Positions 9,229 to 20,547 of a stretch of 64,000 nt of DNA are shown here, piece by piece. Within the stretch, counting starts at the first letter, position 1; each line of letters begins with the position of its first letter. Made by a program: the position numbers and the translations under genes. The notes beneath the pieces are model-generated. The model was not told the origin of the DNA and did no database searches. It saw only the letters and a program-made list of their open reading frames with translations. The stretch comes from Populus alba (Eukaryota; Streptophyta; Magnoliopsida; Malpighiales; Salicaceae), in the NCBI RefSeq assembly GCF_005239225.2, contig NC_133291.1, positions 14,779,654 through 14,843,653 of the forward strand. The letters run 5' to 3'.

Positions 9229-10892
9229 TCCTCGATTGCTTCCTGTTTGGTCATGGCATGAGGAAATGGAAGTGCTGACGGGGAATCAGTCTTTTCTTTG
9301 CAATGTTCAGATTCAACCCCTTCCTTACCCTTAAAGATTAACTCATCATCTTTCTCACAAGGTTCAAGAGTGGGTTTTTCAATAACCTTACCACTACGAA
9401 GAGTGATGACTAATTTGACTTGATCCATATGTTGGCTTCCGGAACTACTTGCATTTACATTGTATTTCCCCTTTGGATTTTGTTGTGGTTGAGATGGAAA
9501 CTTACCGTTCTCTTGAAAACTAAGAGCAGATGTGAATTTTGCAAGAGCATCTTTAAAACCTGTCATGTTTTGAGCAAGTTAAGTGTTGATTATCTTTTGC
9601 TTTTCATGAATGCATGCAATGTTTCCTCAAGATTTTTTCTAGGAGGTGAAGCATAATGAGGTGCATATCCATGAGAATTTTGAAAATTATGATGTGCTTG
9701 AAACAATGGCTGTGAAGTTTGTGCATTATTGTTATTACTCTTCCAACTGAAATTTGGGTGATTTCTCCAACCAGGGTTGTATGTTTGCGAGTATAGGTTA
9801 TGATTGAGCCTATGGAAATTGTTTAAACCATAGGCTTATTCATGGAAGCATTCCTTAAAAGAAGGAAAAGTTGGACATCCATTGGTTGCATGTTCATTTA
9901 TTTCATAGATTTGACACATCATGTCTTGAACAGATTTTAATTGACCACTCTTTTTCAATTCTAGTGCATCGACTTTTCTAGCTAAAGATGCAAACTTGGC
10001 TTGGAGGTCATGATCTTCCCTAAGGTTATACATACCTCCATTAGATGTATGAGGTTGGGTTTTACTTGGTGCCTCATAAGTGCCTATAGTGTACCAATTT
10101 TGCGTATTTTCAGCTAAGAAGTCTAGGTACTCCATTGCTTCATCAGGGTCTTTATATTTAAAAGTTCCATTGCACATCAATTCCACCATTTTCCAATCTT
10201 TAGGTGTTAACCCTTCATAAAATTATGAAATCAATCTCCATGTTTCAAAACCATGATGAGGGCAAGTATTAAGCAAGTTTCGATACGTATCCCAGCATTG
10301 GTAAAATTTTTCACCTGTTTTTTTGCATGAAAGTGGTGATTTGTCTTTTGAAAGAGTTGGTTTTGTAAAATGGAAAAAACTTCTTTAAAAATTATTGTTG
10401 CATTTCATCCCAAGCATGAATGGATCCTGGTCTCAAATTTTATAGCCATATTTTAGCTTTATCTTTTAAAGAAAAAGGAAAAAGCTTTAATCTGATGGTG
10501 TTCATGCTACAATTTGAGTCATTATAAGTGTTACAAACTTCTTCAAATTCTCTCAAATGCAAGTATGGATTTTCTAGATCTAAGCCATGAAAAAAAGGTA
10601 AAAGTTGAATAATGCCCAGCTTAAAATTAAAACAAGATGCATCAAGAGGGAAAACTATGCATGAGGGTGCACTTGTTCTTGTGGGATTCATGTGGTCTCT
10701 AAGTGTTCTAACACGGTTATTCTCATTATTCTCATTATGAAGTGAGTGGTTATCTTCTTCAAGTATATTTTCTGAAAATGATGAGGATACCCTACAAAGT
10801 CTACCATTTAATGTTCGTGACCAAACACTCATGCACATGTAGAAAGAGAATAAAAGGAAGAAGAAAAGAAAAATAAAAAGAAAAGGAGACAA
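9229..10892 (-). pseudogene. Family A copy 1 gag pseudogene
   Basis: Minus-strand gag of an Athila/Tat-like gypsy element. N-terminal part 10892-10440 (LGIIQLLPFFHGLDLENPYL, LREFEEVCNTY, LKLFPFSLKDKAK). Stops lie at 10440-10442 and, in frame, at 10392-10394. The middle part 10189-9836 holds a damaged zinc knuckle CQIYEINEHATNGC, with the second Cys now Tyr. The distal part 9566-9229 includes the ITLRSGK motif that ends such gag proteins. At about 9225 gag runs directly into the RNase H end, so protease and reverse transcriptase are deleted. The N-terminal hydrophobic run in the open frame before MSVWSRT is probably leader, not protein. Confidence 0.85.
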
Positions 10893-10974
10893 AACACAAG
10901 AGACAAAAGTTAGATAAAAGAAAAGTGAAAGGATAAAAATATAACAAAATTTATAATTTGTACAGAAATTTACC

Positions 10975-10994
10975 TCCCCGTCAATGGCTCCAAA
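10975..10994 (-). other. Primer-binding site of family A copy 1 (tRNA-Asp type)
   Basis: Minus strand TTTGGAGCCATTGACGGGGA, a slightly diverged form of the TGGCGCCGTTGCCGGGGA complement of the tRNA-Asp 3' end used by Athila/Tat elements. It lies four bases after the LTR end, as expected. Confidence 0.8.
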
Positions 10995-10998
10995 AACT

Positions 10999-12487
10999 TG
11001 ACATGACTAAAAGATTCATGTCTTCTTCCAAGTGCGGGAGTGTCGAAGTAATAAATAACCCGGTAAGACCGAGGTCAAACCACAAGGAGGTTAATTGTAT
11101 AAATTATAGACAACAATAACAATAACAATAACAATAACAACAATAATAATAATGAAGAAGTTGATGAGAACTTTGAGATGGAAGATTAATGTAAGGATTA
11201 AACAATGATAAAAATAGTTAACATGATCATATTAATTATCTTGTTTAAGTAACACCAAACTTTTAAATATTGTCAGGAATTCATGATGCTAACTTATGTT
11301 AACAACAAATCAAGTTCCTTCCATATCATAAGTGTAGGTAATACCATACGGTTGGGTTATGAGAGTGCTAAGCATTTGTTGTACCAAGTGTTATACAACA
11401 CAAATCTAGATTAACCATTTAACAAGCAAGGTATTAAGAATTAGTAAGATAAAAAAAAATAAGACATGTTAATATTAAACATTAAGGTCCATGTTGAGTT
11501 TACACTATACTTATTCTTACACAATTAGTGTAACCTTTTCACCTTGACATAATAAACTTAACTAAACATAATGAAGAAGAGAAACATAAATAAACAAAAT
11601 AAGAACATAAATAAGATACAAGTAAACTAAGTAAAGGAAAGGAAATGAAAAGCATAAACAAGATATTAATGAAAGCAAAACTTAAGAATTACAAAAAAAA
11701 ATATATATATATAAAGAAAGAAATAAAGAGAACTATTGATTTGAACAAAAAAATATATCTTGATCTGAACAACCAAATACCTAAATGCATGACAAATGCC
11801 TCCTTTTATAGGCCAAAATTTAAAACTATTGATTTGATGACTCATTGTTGAGTGGGTGGCCAACTCTTGACTTGGTGAAAATCCTTATCTTCTTGTCTGA
11901 ATAAAACGTCATTGCTAACATTAGAACTGGAACAAACTGTACTAATGAAAGTTATAGGAAATTTTCTTATTTTTCCAGAAAAAACAATTGAGGTCATTTG
12001 GACTTCTAGAACTCGAGATATGGGCTGAACACTGAACAGTGTCTAGGCTGCAAGACAGATTCAGACTTCTTCGTTGTTGCTATAATTTGGACTTGAAAAT
12101 AGCCTTTTTAAAATCTTGGACTCCACATGAAAGTTGTAGGCCTATGTCTTACCGAATCTGTCCAAAACATTGAGGTCATTTGGACATCTAGAACTCAAGA
12201 TATGACCCAATTACCGAACAGTGTTCTAGTTTGGACTGCACCAACATCTCTTTACTAAGTTTGGCCCTCTCTTTGTCCTTTCAATTTCAATACTTAAACT
12301 CATCAATCAATCTTTTCATTTATGTGATAGACCTGTATTTAAGATGAACATTTACCATAAATTAAAGGTATCTTATATTATTAGGTATGTTATTATAAAA
12401 CATGCTTTAGTTAAGAAGTTATTGATACTTCAAGTGCGAAATGATGATATAAAACCTTGATAAGGATGCACTTTTAAGTACTAATCA
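10999..12487 (-). mobile_element. 5' LTR of family A copy 1
   Basis: On the minus strand it runs from TGATTAGTACTTAAAAGTGC (12487) to TTAGTCATGTCA (10999), 1489 bp with TG...CA ends. The primer-binding site and gag follow. It matches the LTRs at 47014-48049 and 54130-57319. A poly-trinucleotide/AAC-rich stretch lies at about 11105-11160, and TTCGACACTCCCGCACTTGG-type sequence lies near the 3' end. Beyond 12487 the flank is family B sequence, so this element sits inside or against family B. Confidence 0.85.
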
Positions 12488-12490
12488 GTA

Positions 12491-13702
12491 CACATATCTC
12501 AAATGCTTGGGCAAAGACTTCAATTCCAACTTTGGTGCTTGTTAAATAAAGGGTAAAACCCTTTCATGAGAATTTGGTAATTGTAACGGAGAGTTACTAA
12601 CTTGTTTGGCATTTGAAATAGTGAATACAAAGACATAATTGTTTCCTTTATGTCTTCACTATTCTCCAACCTTGCATCCCTATTTGTCTTGCTTTGCTGT
12701 AATACAAAGTTCAATTCATCTTGTAAAAAAAATTGTTTAAAATCATCTTGCACAATGGGGTCAATTACAACAACATGAAAAATAGATTCAGAGTCACATA
12801 TCTCAAATGCTTGGGCAAAGACTTCAATTCCAACTTTGGTGCTTGTTAAATAAAGGGTAAAACCCTTTCATGAGAATTTGGTAATTGTAACGGAGAGTTA
12901 CTAACTTGTTTGGCATTTGAAATAGTGAATACAAAGACATAATTGTTTCCTTTATGTCTTCACTATTCTCCAACCTTGCATCCCTATTTGTCTTGCTTTG
13001 CTGTAATACAAAGTTCAATTCATCTTGTAAAAAAATTGTTTAAAATCATCTTGCACAATGTCAATTACAACAACATGAAAAATAGATTCAGAGTCACATA
13101 TCTCAAATGCTTGGGCAAAGACTTCAATTCCAACTTTGGTGCTTGTTAAATAAAGGGTAAAACCCTTTCATGAGAATTTGGTAATTGTAACGGAGAGTTA
13201 CTAACTTGTTTGGCATTTGAAATAGTGAATACAAAGACATAATTGTTTCCTTTATGTCTTCACTATTCTCCAACCTTGCATCCCTATTTGTCTTGCTTTG
13301 CTGTAATACAAAGTTCAATTCATCTTGTAAAAAAAATTGTTTAAAATCATCTTGCACAATGGGGTCAATTACAACAACATGAAAAATAGATTCAGAGTCA
13401 CATATCTCAAATGCTTGGGCAAAGACTTCAATTCCAACTTTGGTGCTTGTTAAATAAAGGGTAAAACCCTTTCATGAGAATTTGGTAATTGTAACGGAGA
13501 GTTACTAACTTGTTTGGCATTTGAAATAGTGAATACAAAGACATAATTGTTTCCTTTATGTCTTCACTATTCTCCAACCTTGCATCCCTATTTGTCTTGC
13601 TTTGCTGTAATACAAAGTTCAATTCATCTTGTAAAAAAAATTGTTTAAAATCATCTTGCACAATGGGGTCAATTACAACAACATGAAAAATAGATTCAGA
13701 GT
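12491..13702 (-). repeat. Four near-identical 304-bp tandem units from a gypsy protease-RT spacer
   Basis: Units start CACATATCTC at 12491, 12795, 13095 and 13399, with periods of 304, 300, 304 and 304 bp. They are almost identical; unit 2 lacks four bases (GGGG shortened and one A lost). On the minus strand each encodes the same roughly 77-residue peptide (DDFKQFFLQDELNFVLQQ to MKGFYPLFNKHQSWN). It is the downstream continuation of the family B protease region (KYPDDSESIFHVVVIDPIVQ). Because 304 is not a multiple of three, each unit changes frame and ends in a stop. The array therefore cannot encode one repeat protein. Very low divergence implies recent expansion. Confidence 0.95.
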
Positions 13703-14290
13703 CATCAGGATATTTCATAGCATAAAAATGTTAAATGTTACTATTCCCCATCAAACTCGCAAGATAAAATTCCTTTATGCACATCGATCTTAGTTCTTTT
13801 TGTTTTCATAAATGGTCTGCCTAACAATATATGAGTTGAGTTTGATGCAAATTCATCATCCATGTCTATAATATGAAAATCCACAGGAAAAATCAATTCA
13901 TTTATTCTAATTAAAACATCCTCAACAATGCCTTATGGGTATGAATTAGACTTATCTCCCAATTGAATTATTACCTTTATTTCTTTTAAATGTCCTAGAT
14001 TCAAAACCTTATAAATTGAAAGTGGCATAACATTGATAGAAGCTTTTAAATCAAGCATAGCTCTTTCCACCTTATGATTTCCAATTATATATGGTATAGT
14101 GAACATACCTGGGTCCTTGCATTTATGAGGAAATTTGCTTTGTATGACTATGGACACATTCTCTCCAACTTTTATTTTCTTAACAATGTTCAATTTCTTT
14201 TTATTGGTGCACAGTTCCTTGAGAAATTTTGCATATCGCGAAATTTGCTTGATCACATCCAATAGTGGAATGTCAACTTCAAACTTTCAA
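13703..14290 (-). pseudogene. Family B (Athila-type) protease region
   Basis: Minus-strand aspartic protease of an Athila-like gypsy element. It shows YAKFLKELCTNKKKL, KCKDPGMFTIPYIIGN, the active-site stretch AMLDLKASINVMPLS and then LGHLKEIKVIIQLGDKSN. The family norm is DLGAS at the active site, and here the Gly is Lys, which should inactivate it. After a stop at about 13933 the frame continues with a DEFAS...LGRPFMKTKRTKIDVHKG stretch and CEFDGE before the tandem array. Reverse transcriptase is not present downstream. Confidence 0.85.
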
Positions 14291-15960
14291 AAGGTTTCAA
14301 AAATATCATGTTTCGACTCTTCCTTCATTGCCATTGCTAATCTGCCAGGAAATAGAGATGCAACCAGATTCTTAGTGATAAGAAAGATGGGCTTACCACT
14401 TAACTTTATTCTTGGTGCATCCAAGATTATTAGTTCTATTTCCAACTTGTTGTTCTTGGTTTCTGCTAATTTTGGCGTTGAAGTTGGTAGTATATTTGTT
14501 GTCGATTCTGGTGTTGTAACTGGCTGGGTAGTATGCACTACAGTAGCTGTTGAATCTAGCTCTGTTCTTAGTATTGTTTCCAGTTTGTTGTTCCTAGTAG
14601 CTGCTGAATCTGATGTTGCAAAAGGCAATATGGTCTACACAATGGTAGCTGTTAATCCTGACATTGCAGCTGGCTGGGTAGTTTGTACCATAGTAGTTGT
14701 TGAATTTGGTCTGCACTTCCCTTCCACTTCTAAGATTCATGGCACTTGCATTTTCTTTTGGATTAATTTTAGCTTGAGATGATAGCTTCCCTCTATTTAT
14801 CTCAATGTTCCTCACAAACGATACAAGTTGTGAAATTTTAGTCTTTAAATTCTGGATGCTAGCTCTTGTTTCTTGGAACATTTGTGTATTAATGGCTAAA
14901 GATTTCACAATTTCTTTTAAAAACATGTTTGAATTTGATACTTGGTGAAGAGGAAAAGCTGAATTTTCATTGGCATATGATCGGAAGGGTTATTGATTTG
15001 GGGGTTGACCATACTTCAAGTTTGGGTGGTCTTTCCAACCGGGGTTGTAATGGTTTGAATATTGTTCATACTTTCTTGGCTGATTATCAAACCCTCCTAT
15101 TGCATTCACCTAAGGGTCTGCATCTTCTTGAAGTTGTGGGCACATGTTAATAGAATGTTCTAGGACTACACAATTGCCACACACTTTTGGATTGCCTAAC
15201 TTGCCCTAACACTACTTGTCTCACAAGAGAAGTTAGTTCTGAAAGTTGTGTCTCAATATTAGAATGCATCACCTCATTTACTTTTCTAGGAGTGTGGTCT
15301 GCTCTGATTCCAAATTGATGTGGGTTTGCTGCCATTTTAGAGATCAAATCTCTTGCTTCCATAAGAGATTTTTCTACAAGTGCACCACCACTTGCAGTAT
15401 CTATCATGCTTTGGTCCATAGGCAATAATCCTTTATAAAAACATTCCCAGTATTCATATAATGTTTCCCCATTATTTTGGTGCATTCCACTAATTTCTTT
15501 ACGAATTGTTCCAGCCCATAAGATTGAAAAGAATTTTTCCAAAAAAAAATTATTCAAATCATTCCATGTTAGTATTAATCCTAAAGAAAGGTAATAAAGC
15601 CAGTCCTTCACCTTGTTTGCCAAAAAGAATGGGAAAGCCCTCTATTTAATTTGTTCCTCTGTCACTCATTATGGCTTCATGGTTAAATAAACCACATGGA
15701 ATTCCTTCAAGTGCTTACAAGGGTCTTCACCTACAAAGCCTTGAAATGCTGTTAGTAAATGAATAAAACCAGATTTTAACTCAAACGCTACATCAATATT
15801 TGGAAATTCAATGTATAATGGTTGTTGGTTCACGTTGGGAGTTGCTACCTCCCTTAATGTTCTATGTTTGACATATTTTCAAAAACTTCTACTTCTCTTT
15901 CGCTTTTAGAATTACTGGTTGAAAGCGTTAAGGTTGGCAGGTTCTCCTCTCGCCTTTTTT
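14291..15960 (-). pseudogene. Family B (Athila-type) gag pseudogene
   Basis: Read down from about 15850: a GFIHLLTAFQGF and CKHLKEFHVVYLTM N-terminal part with stops; then VKDWLYYLSLG, NNFFLEKFF, RKEISGMHQNNGETLYEYWE and YKGLLPMDQSMIDTASGGA (15623-15150). About 20 residues that normally separate EYWE from YKGLLP are missing. A distal part (14926-14594) has MFQETRASIQNLKTKISQLV and NLRSGRE, the usual gag end. A Ser/Thr/Pro-rich linker follows at 14628-14287, with NNKLE repeated. Frameshifts and stops make it non-functional. Confidence 0.85.
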
Positions 15961-16074
15961 CCTTCCTATTTGCTCTTGTGGTTCTCTCAACTTCTAGATC
16001 AAAAACTAGTTCACTTGTATGAGAAGATCTTAGAATAAATTAGTTTACTATTGAAAGAAAATTAGATAAAAACT

Positions 16075-16092
16075 TCCTCAGCAACGGCGCCA
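16075..16092 (-). other. Primer-binding site of family B (tRNA-Asp type)
   Basis: Minus strand TGGCGCCGTTGCTGAGGA, nearly perfectly complementary to the 3' end of plant tRNA-Asp. It lies five bases after the LTR end and about 0.1-0.2 kb upstream of gag. Confidence 0.85.
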
Positions 16093-16097
16093 AAATT

Positions 16098-17110
16098 TGG
16101 TCGGTTATCGGAACCACCAAAATATAATTCTGACTTAAATATCACAAACAAAATAAATTTGTAGTATGATCGTGAAAACTAGATCGAAACCAAGGGAAAT
16201 TTCGTTTAATCTCCTACAATATAGTGAAACGAGAAAGAATGGGGGATTTGGATGAAAAAATCAAGAAACAATAATTCTGAAAATAATAAATTGATGTCGT
16301 TAAATCAGTCCAAGGGTCCACACATTCATTCCTATAAATCTGTTAATAATCAAAGTTAAATAAATATTCTTTCTTGTCAAGCAAATAAATTCGATATCCC
16401 TCGAAGCTGAGGGAAATCAATGAGATTACAAGTACATTAAGTAGAAAAACCTCTCTAATCAATTTCTTACCATTAAGCGAATGTAATATTGAAAGCAATT
16501 TTTATTCACTCGGTAGTAGTTTTAGGAATAAAATATATGCATTTATTCTAAGTAAACGTTCAAAAGCTTGACAATTTTAACTTAGTTTATTCTTCCCTAA
16601 TAAATCAAGATAAGAGTTGCAACAATCAAATTAACTCTTTTGCTTCTTACTCTAGTCCCTAACAATAATTATGGATTGAAAGAAACTAGAAAGCATTCAT
16701 ATCATCTCAAACAATTCAATAAGCTTAAATAACAATCAATAGCATAATTCTGAACAAGGAAAAATAAATACTTGAATCTAAAAGAATTATAATGATAATG
16801 TTACTTCTCAGAACGTGCTAATGAAGATGGTGTGTATCCCTCTTGAACTGAATTCAAGAGTGTAAGTTCATAGTTGCCAGAAAATTGACAAAAGCAGAGA
16901 AGAAATGAATGTTTTTTGAACCTTGTTTTCGTTGTGTTCTGCTCTCTTTAATAAAATCAGTATACCCAGGTTTCTTAGCGACCTTACCCTTGGAATCTTT
17001 AATAAAATCAGTATACCCGGGTTTCCTAGCGACCTTAAACCAAACAACCATGTGGTAACGCCTGCGATCCCCCAACATCGCGTGCCCATGTGCGACAGTA
17101 CATGTTTTCA
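16098..17110 (-). mobile_element. 5' LTR of family B (upper boundary uncertain)
   Basis: The minus-strand LTR ends ...CCGATAACCGACCA next to the primer-binding site. The other end is not fixed, since no second copy occurs in the window; 17110 is an estimate from the change in character of the sequence. It contains a 51-bp tandem duplication (16946-17047) and a GC-richer stretch near 17030-17100. Confidence 0.55.
16946..17047. repeat. 51-bp direct duplication within the family B LTR
   Basis: CTTTAATAAAATCAGTATAC begins at 16946 and again at 16997. The two units differ at a few positions (CCCAGG versus CCCGGG, TTCTTAG versus TTCCTAG). The period is a multiple of three, so open frames pass through both units, but I see no sign that it is translated. 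Confidence 0.85.
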
Positions 17111-19019
17111 TGCCTTCAAATTTGACGTAAACATGGTTTTGATATTGAATCTTAGTTTCTGGGTTTTCTTCACAAGTTTCTTGAGTGAATTCAAATGTTT
17201 TTTCCCACTTTGATCTTCATTCTTTATTTCTGATTTTGGATCATGTTTGTGGGCTTGTGTCTTTGGACCAAGAAACTCAGTCTATATGGATGGATTGAGT
17301 CAATTTTCAATAAAGTAGTGTTTAGCATGTCCAATTTTCATAAAACAAAAACACAATATTGTGTCCTTAAGACGTGTTTGCCGAACATAGCCTTAAGGCA
17401 TTTTTTAAGCCTTTTAATCTTTAGTTAAAGGCGTGTTTGGAAAGACTCCTTATTGTTTTTTCCAGCAAAATTTCTATTTTCTTGTTTTGTGTGCTTTTGC
17501 CAAACAAACCATCAAATGATTTCCAAAACATTCTAAATAAAATTTAGGGATCATTTTAAATTTATTTGTGGGTCCCTCGTGTGTTTCACATCCATGTCAT
17601 TTAATATTTAGGTTTAGGTTGTAAACTTACATTGTAAGATACTGGCCTAATATTCAATATACTTGCTTTTCCTAAAAATTTTAGGAAAAAAATAAAAAAT
17701 TCCTTAATTGAAAAGAATACAAAAAATATATTTTATTTATGTGCATACAACCAAATTCTAAAAATTCTCATGCATATTTTATAAATAGAAATAAAAAATT
17801 GTATTTTACATAGTCATAAAAAATATATTAAAATGATCAAATTAATGAGTATCATAAACAAGTTTGCAATTATTCATTAGGATTTGATAAAAGTTAAAAA
17901 AAAAAACTTTATTTATTTTTTAGAATTATAATGGTTAGGTTTTAACCTGATGAAATAAAAACCTTATTACCGAGGAGAAATTTTCTTAAATCATAGAAAA
18001 ACCAATGAATAGAAATGTGACAGAACAATTAATTTATAATGTAGCTTACCATAGACAGAGTGTACTAGGGGTAATATATATTCTCCATGCACAACTAATT
18101 CCTTTACCCAAACTCTCGCAGATCATTATGTTCTCAAATGACCATAATACTAGGTAACGACTTTTAAACTCTATTAATCATATTTTTATGATTAATTCAA
18201 ACACATCTAGAATCTCATCGATTTAGGAACCACACTTGTCATCCAACACCGTGCACATGGACAAGGAATATTTAATTGCCCCAACTATATTTGTTGCAGA
18301 GTTAAAGTAATATACCGTTAAAAGACAACAAAATACTTGAAACTTAATAGACAACAACTTGTATAAGTTTTTTTTTAAGAATTTTCTATTTTGTTTCTAA
18401 TAAATATAAATGGAGAGTTTGAAGAGGAGAAATAGAGAGAGAAAATGGTTGTTTTCTAAATTGATTTATGTTAGTATTAAACTTATATTTATCAGGAAAA
18501 TAATATCATTTCAAAACCAATGTGTTTGTAGAAATTGAAAAGAAAACTTTTTTAGACAAATTAACTAAAAACTTAGCAGAATATGTCATATACCATTAAT
18601 TAATTCCAAAATAAAAAATATTTTATTTTACATAAAGCTATATATATTATATATATATAAAGAATTATTTTCCCTCCAATATCCAAATTAATTAATTTGA
18701 TGTCTCTCACATACAATAAGACTTCTTACCTTTTCATTGTATGATAAAATTCTTTTTATTTCTCTATCTAATATGCATGTTATTGTGACACTATATAGCA
18801 TCCTATGTCGGTTTCTACATTAGAAAAATCAAAACTCATTCTAAAGAGACAAATAGATATAACTTGGGCATGTCTCTTTCAAAAGAGATAGCAAACAAAT
18901 ATAAGAAATCAACAAATGGATATTGATCACACGTTCAGTCTATCGATCGAGTTGTAATACAACAAAAATGTTTTAAATTCATGAAATTATTTATCTTACC
19001 TTAATGTTAAACCGACTTG
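17111..19019. other. AT-rich intergenic DNA
   Basis: No gene recognised. It contains phrases like GGCGTGTTTGG and TGCCAAACAAACC that recur in plant repeats, and an AT-rich palindromic patch near 18640-18660. Nothing else is supportable. Confidence 0.5.
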
Positions 19020-19740
19020 TCATGGAAAGGTGAGAGAGAAAGCCAACAAAGCTAGCTGCAAATCGGCACATCATCAGCCAAAAAATTCCCAAAATCTATC
19101 ATCGCCATTGACAGGAAGATAAAGCTTGCGTCTCGATTCGAAATTTCCATGGGCCAATCAGAAGCGATAGAAAAATGGTGCGAGTGAAGTGTGGCGGTGT
19201 GTCTGTCCATTTTTGCTGTGCATGCTTTACATGCACATGACAATGCAGTTATGATCCCACACGTGAACACCGTAAGAAATGGCTGGTTTTCTGGCAGGTT
19301 TCTGTATCGATCCCAAAAATTTGCGGGCCGGATATTCGCGGGGATGTTTGATTTGTGATGGTTCAACCTTTTTGATCTTTCTGTTGTACTCTTTCTTCAG
19401 AGAGAACAATCGATCGGTTCGAATGGCTGATCAACGGTTTGCTGCTTCTTTTTCTATAATTCAACACAAAATACAATTCAATATCTTCCAGCTGACCGAG
19501 TGCAATCGTTCTTCAGCTCTATCTTTCCACTGATTTCAACAATGAGTGAGAGGACAGCAAAAGTCTCGCGTGAATAGACCAAGATACATGCAATTAACGG
19601 GTTCATCAATTTGCGTTTTTGTGCGGCTTGAATATCTTTTCTCTTCTTGAGAATAATTCTATCGCTAAATTCGTGACCAGACGATGAAAATGACTTATTC
19701 ATCGACATTGACGAGCGAGGTTCGGAAAAATGTCACTTTC
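19020..19740 (-). other. GC-richer segment with unrecognised open frames
   Basis: The base composition is clearly less A+T-rich than on either side, with sharp edges near 19020 and 19740. Minus-strand open frames include 19708-19478 (76 residues, starting MSMNKSFSSSGHEFSD, basic, with a hydrophobic ACILVY stretch) and 19366-19052 (104 residues). A plus-strand frame of 84 residues overlaps at 19279-19533. I recognise none of them and cannot choose a strand with certainty. The composition suggests remains of a host gene or its first exon. Confidence that any of these is translated is low. Confidence 0.25.
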
Positions 19741-19825
19741 CAGTTATAACACGCGTTTTAAATTTTAAACTTTAGGCTTGTTTGATCGTGGTTTTTTTCT
19801 GTTTTTTTAAATAATAAAAATATTA

Positions 19826-20547
19826 GATAAATCGATATTAATTATATATCAGCAAACCTGAAGAATATTAATGATCTTTATAGAATTTTTATATAAATTG
19901 CAGAAAATTTAATTAATATATGGTATTTTACAATATAATTAATATAAATGTGTTTATAAAAGTATATAAATTTATATAATATATTAAAAAATTATTATAT
20001 AAGATTGGAGGAAGATCTTATCATTTTCATAGCTATTTAAACTTGAATACTTAAATAAAACTTATTTGTTAATAAGGTTTTACGATCAAGGCTAGTTAAC
20101 TTATGTTAATTTATTTATTTAATAAAAAATCATTGAATTTTAACTAATTCATAGATTAATTAATTTGAATTTTTAACCTGTTTTTTATTAAATCAATTAT
20201 TTCTTATTTTTTATAGTAGAGTTTAATAATAATATTTATTTTGTGATAATCGATTACTTGATGGTGTGATGATGTGCTCATTTCTTGATGGTGACTTCTT
20301 GATGATAAATATTTGCCATGCTTTTGTTTGATTTTTTTTTTTTCCATTTTAGAAGGATGGCAGATCAACTTGAAGGCAATTTTCGAAGAAAAGATAATTA
20401 TTATCAATCTCTCACTTAAAAAATATGGTAAGGGGGCTCCTAAATAAAACTTTAAACCTTGAGACTTTATTCAAAAATGAATCATGAGCTCACTAACAAA
20501 AAACCGACATGGACAGCTTGGAAGGTAGTGCCTCCCCCAAGCTAATA
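19826..20547. repeat. Tandem segmental duplication, copy 1
   Basis: This matches 20548-21515 along its length with many small indels. Shared phrases include GAGTTTAATAATAATATTTA, GGTGACTTCTTGATGATAAA, GCCATGCTTTTGTTTGATTT and GGACAGCTTGGAAGGTAGTG. It lacks the SINE present in copy 2 and so serves as the empty site for it. No coding function is evident. Confidence 0.85.

Noticed and set aside
12520..13718. Four tandem copies of a small gene encoding an approximately 77-residue protein
   Set aside because: Each frame is an internal piece of the gypsy protease-RT spacer, and the downstream unit boundary breaks the frame. This is amplified transposon sequence, not a gene family.
14135..14782. 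A 215-residue plus-strand open frame
   Set aside because: It lies entirely antisense to the Athila-type gag/protease pseudogene, which has clear motifs. The peptide is low-complexity Val/Ser-rich antisense of a Ser/Thr-rich linker.
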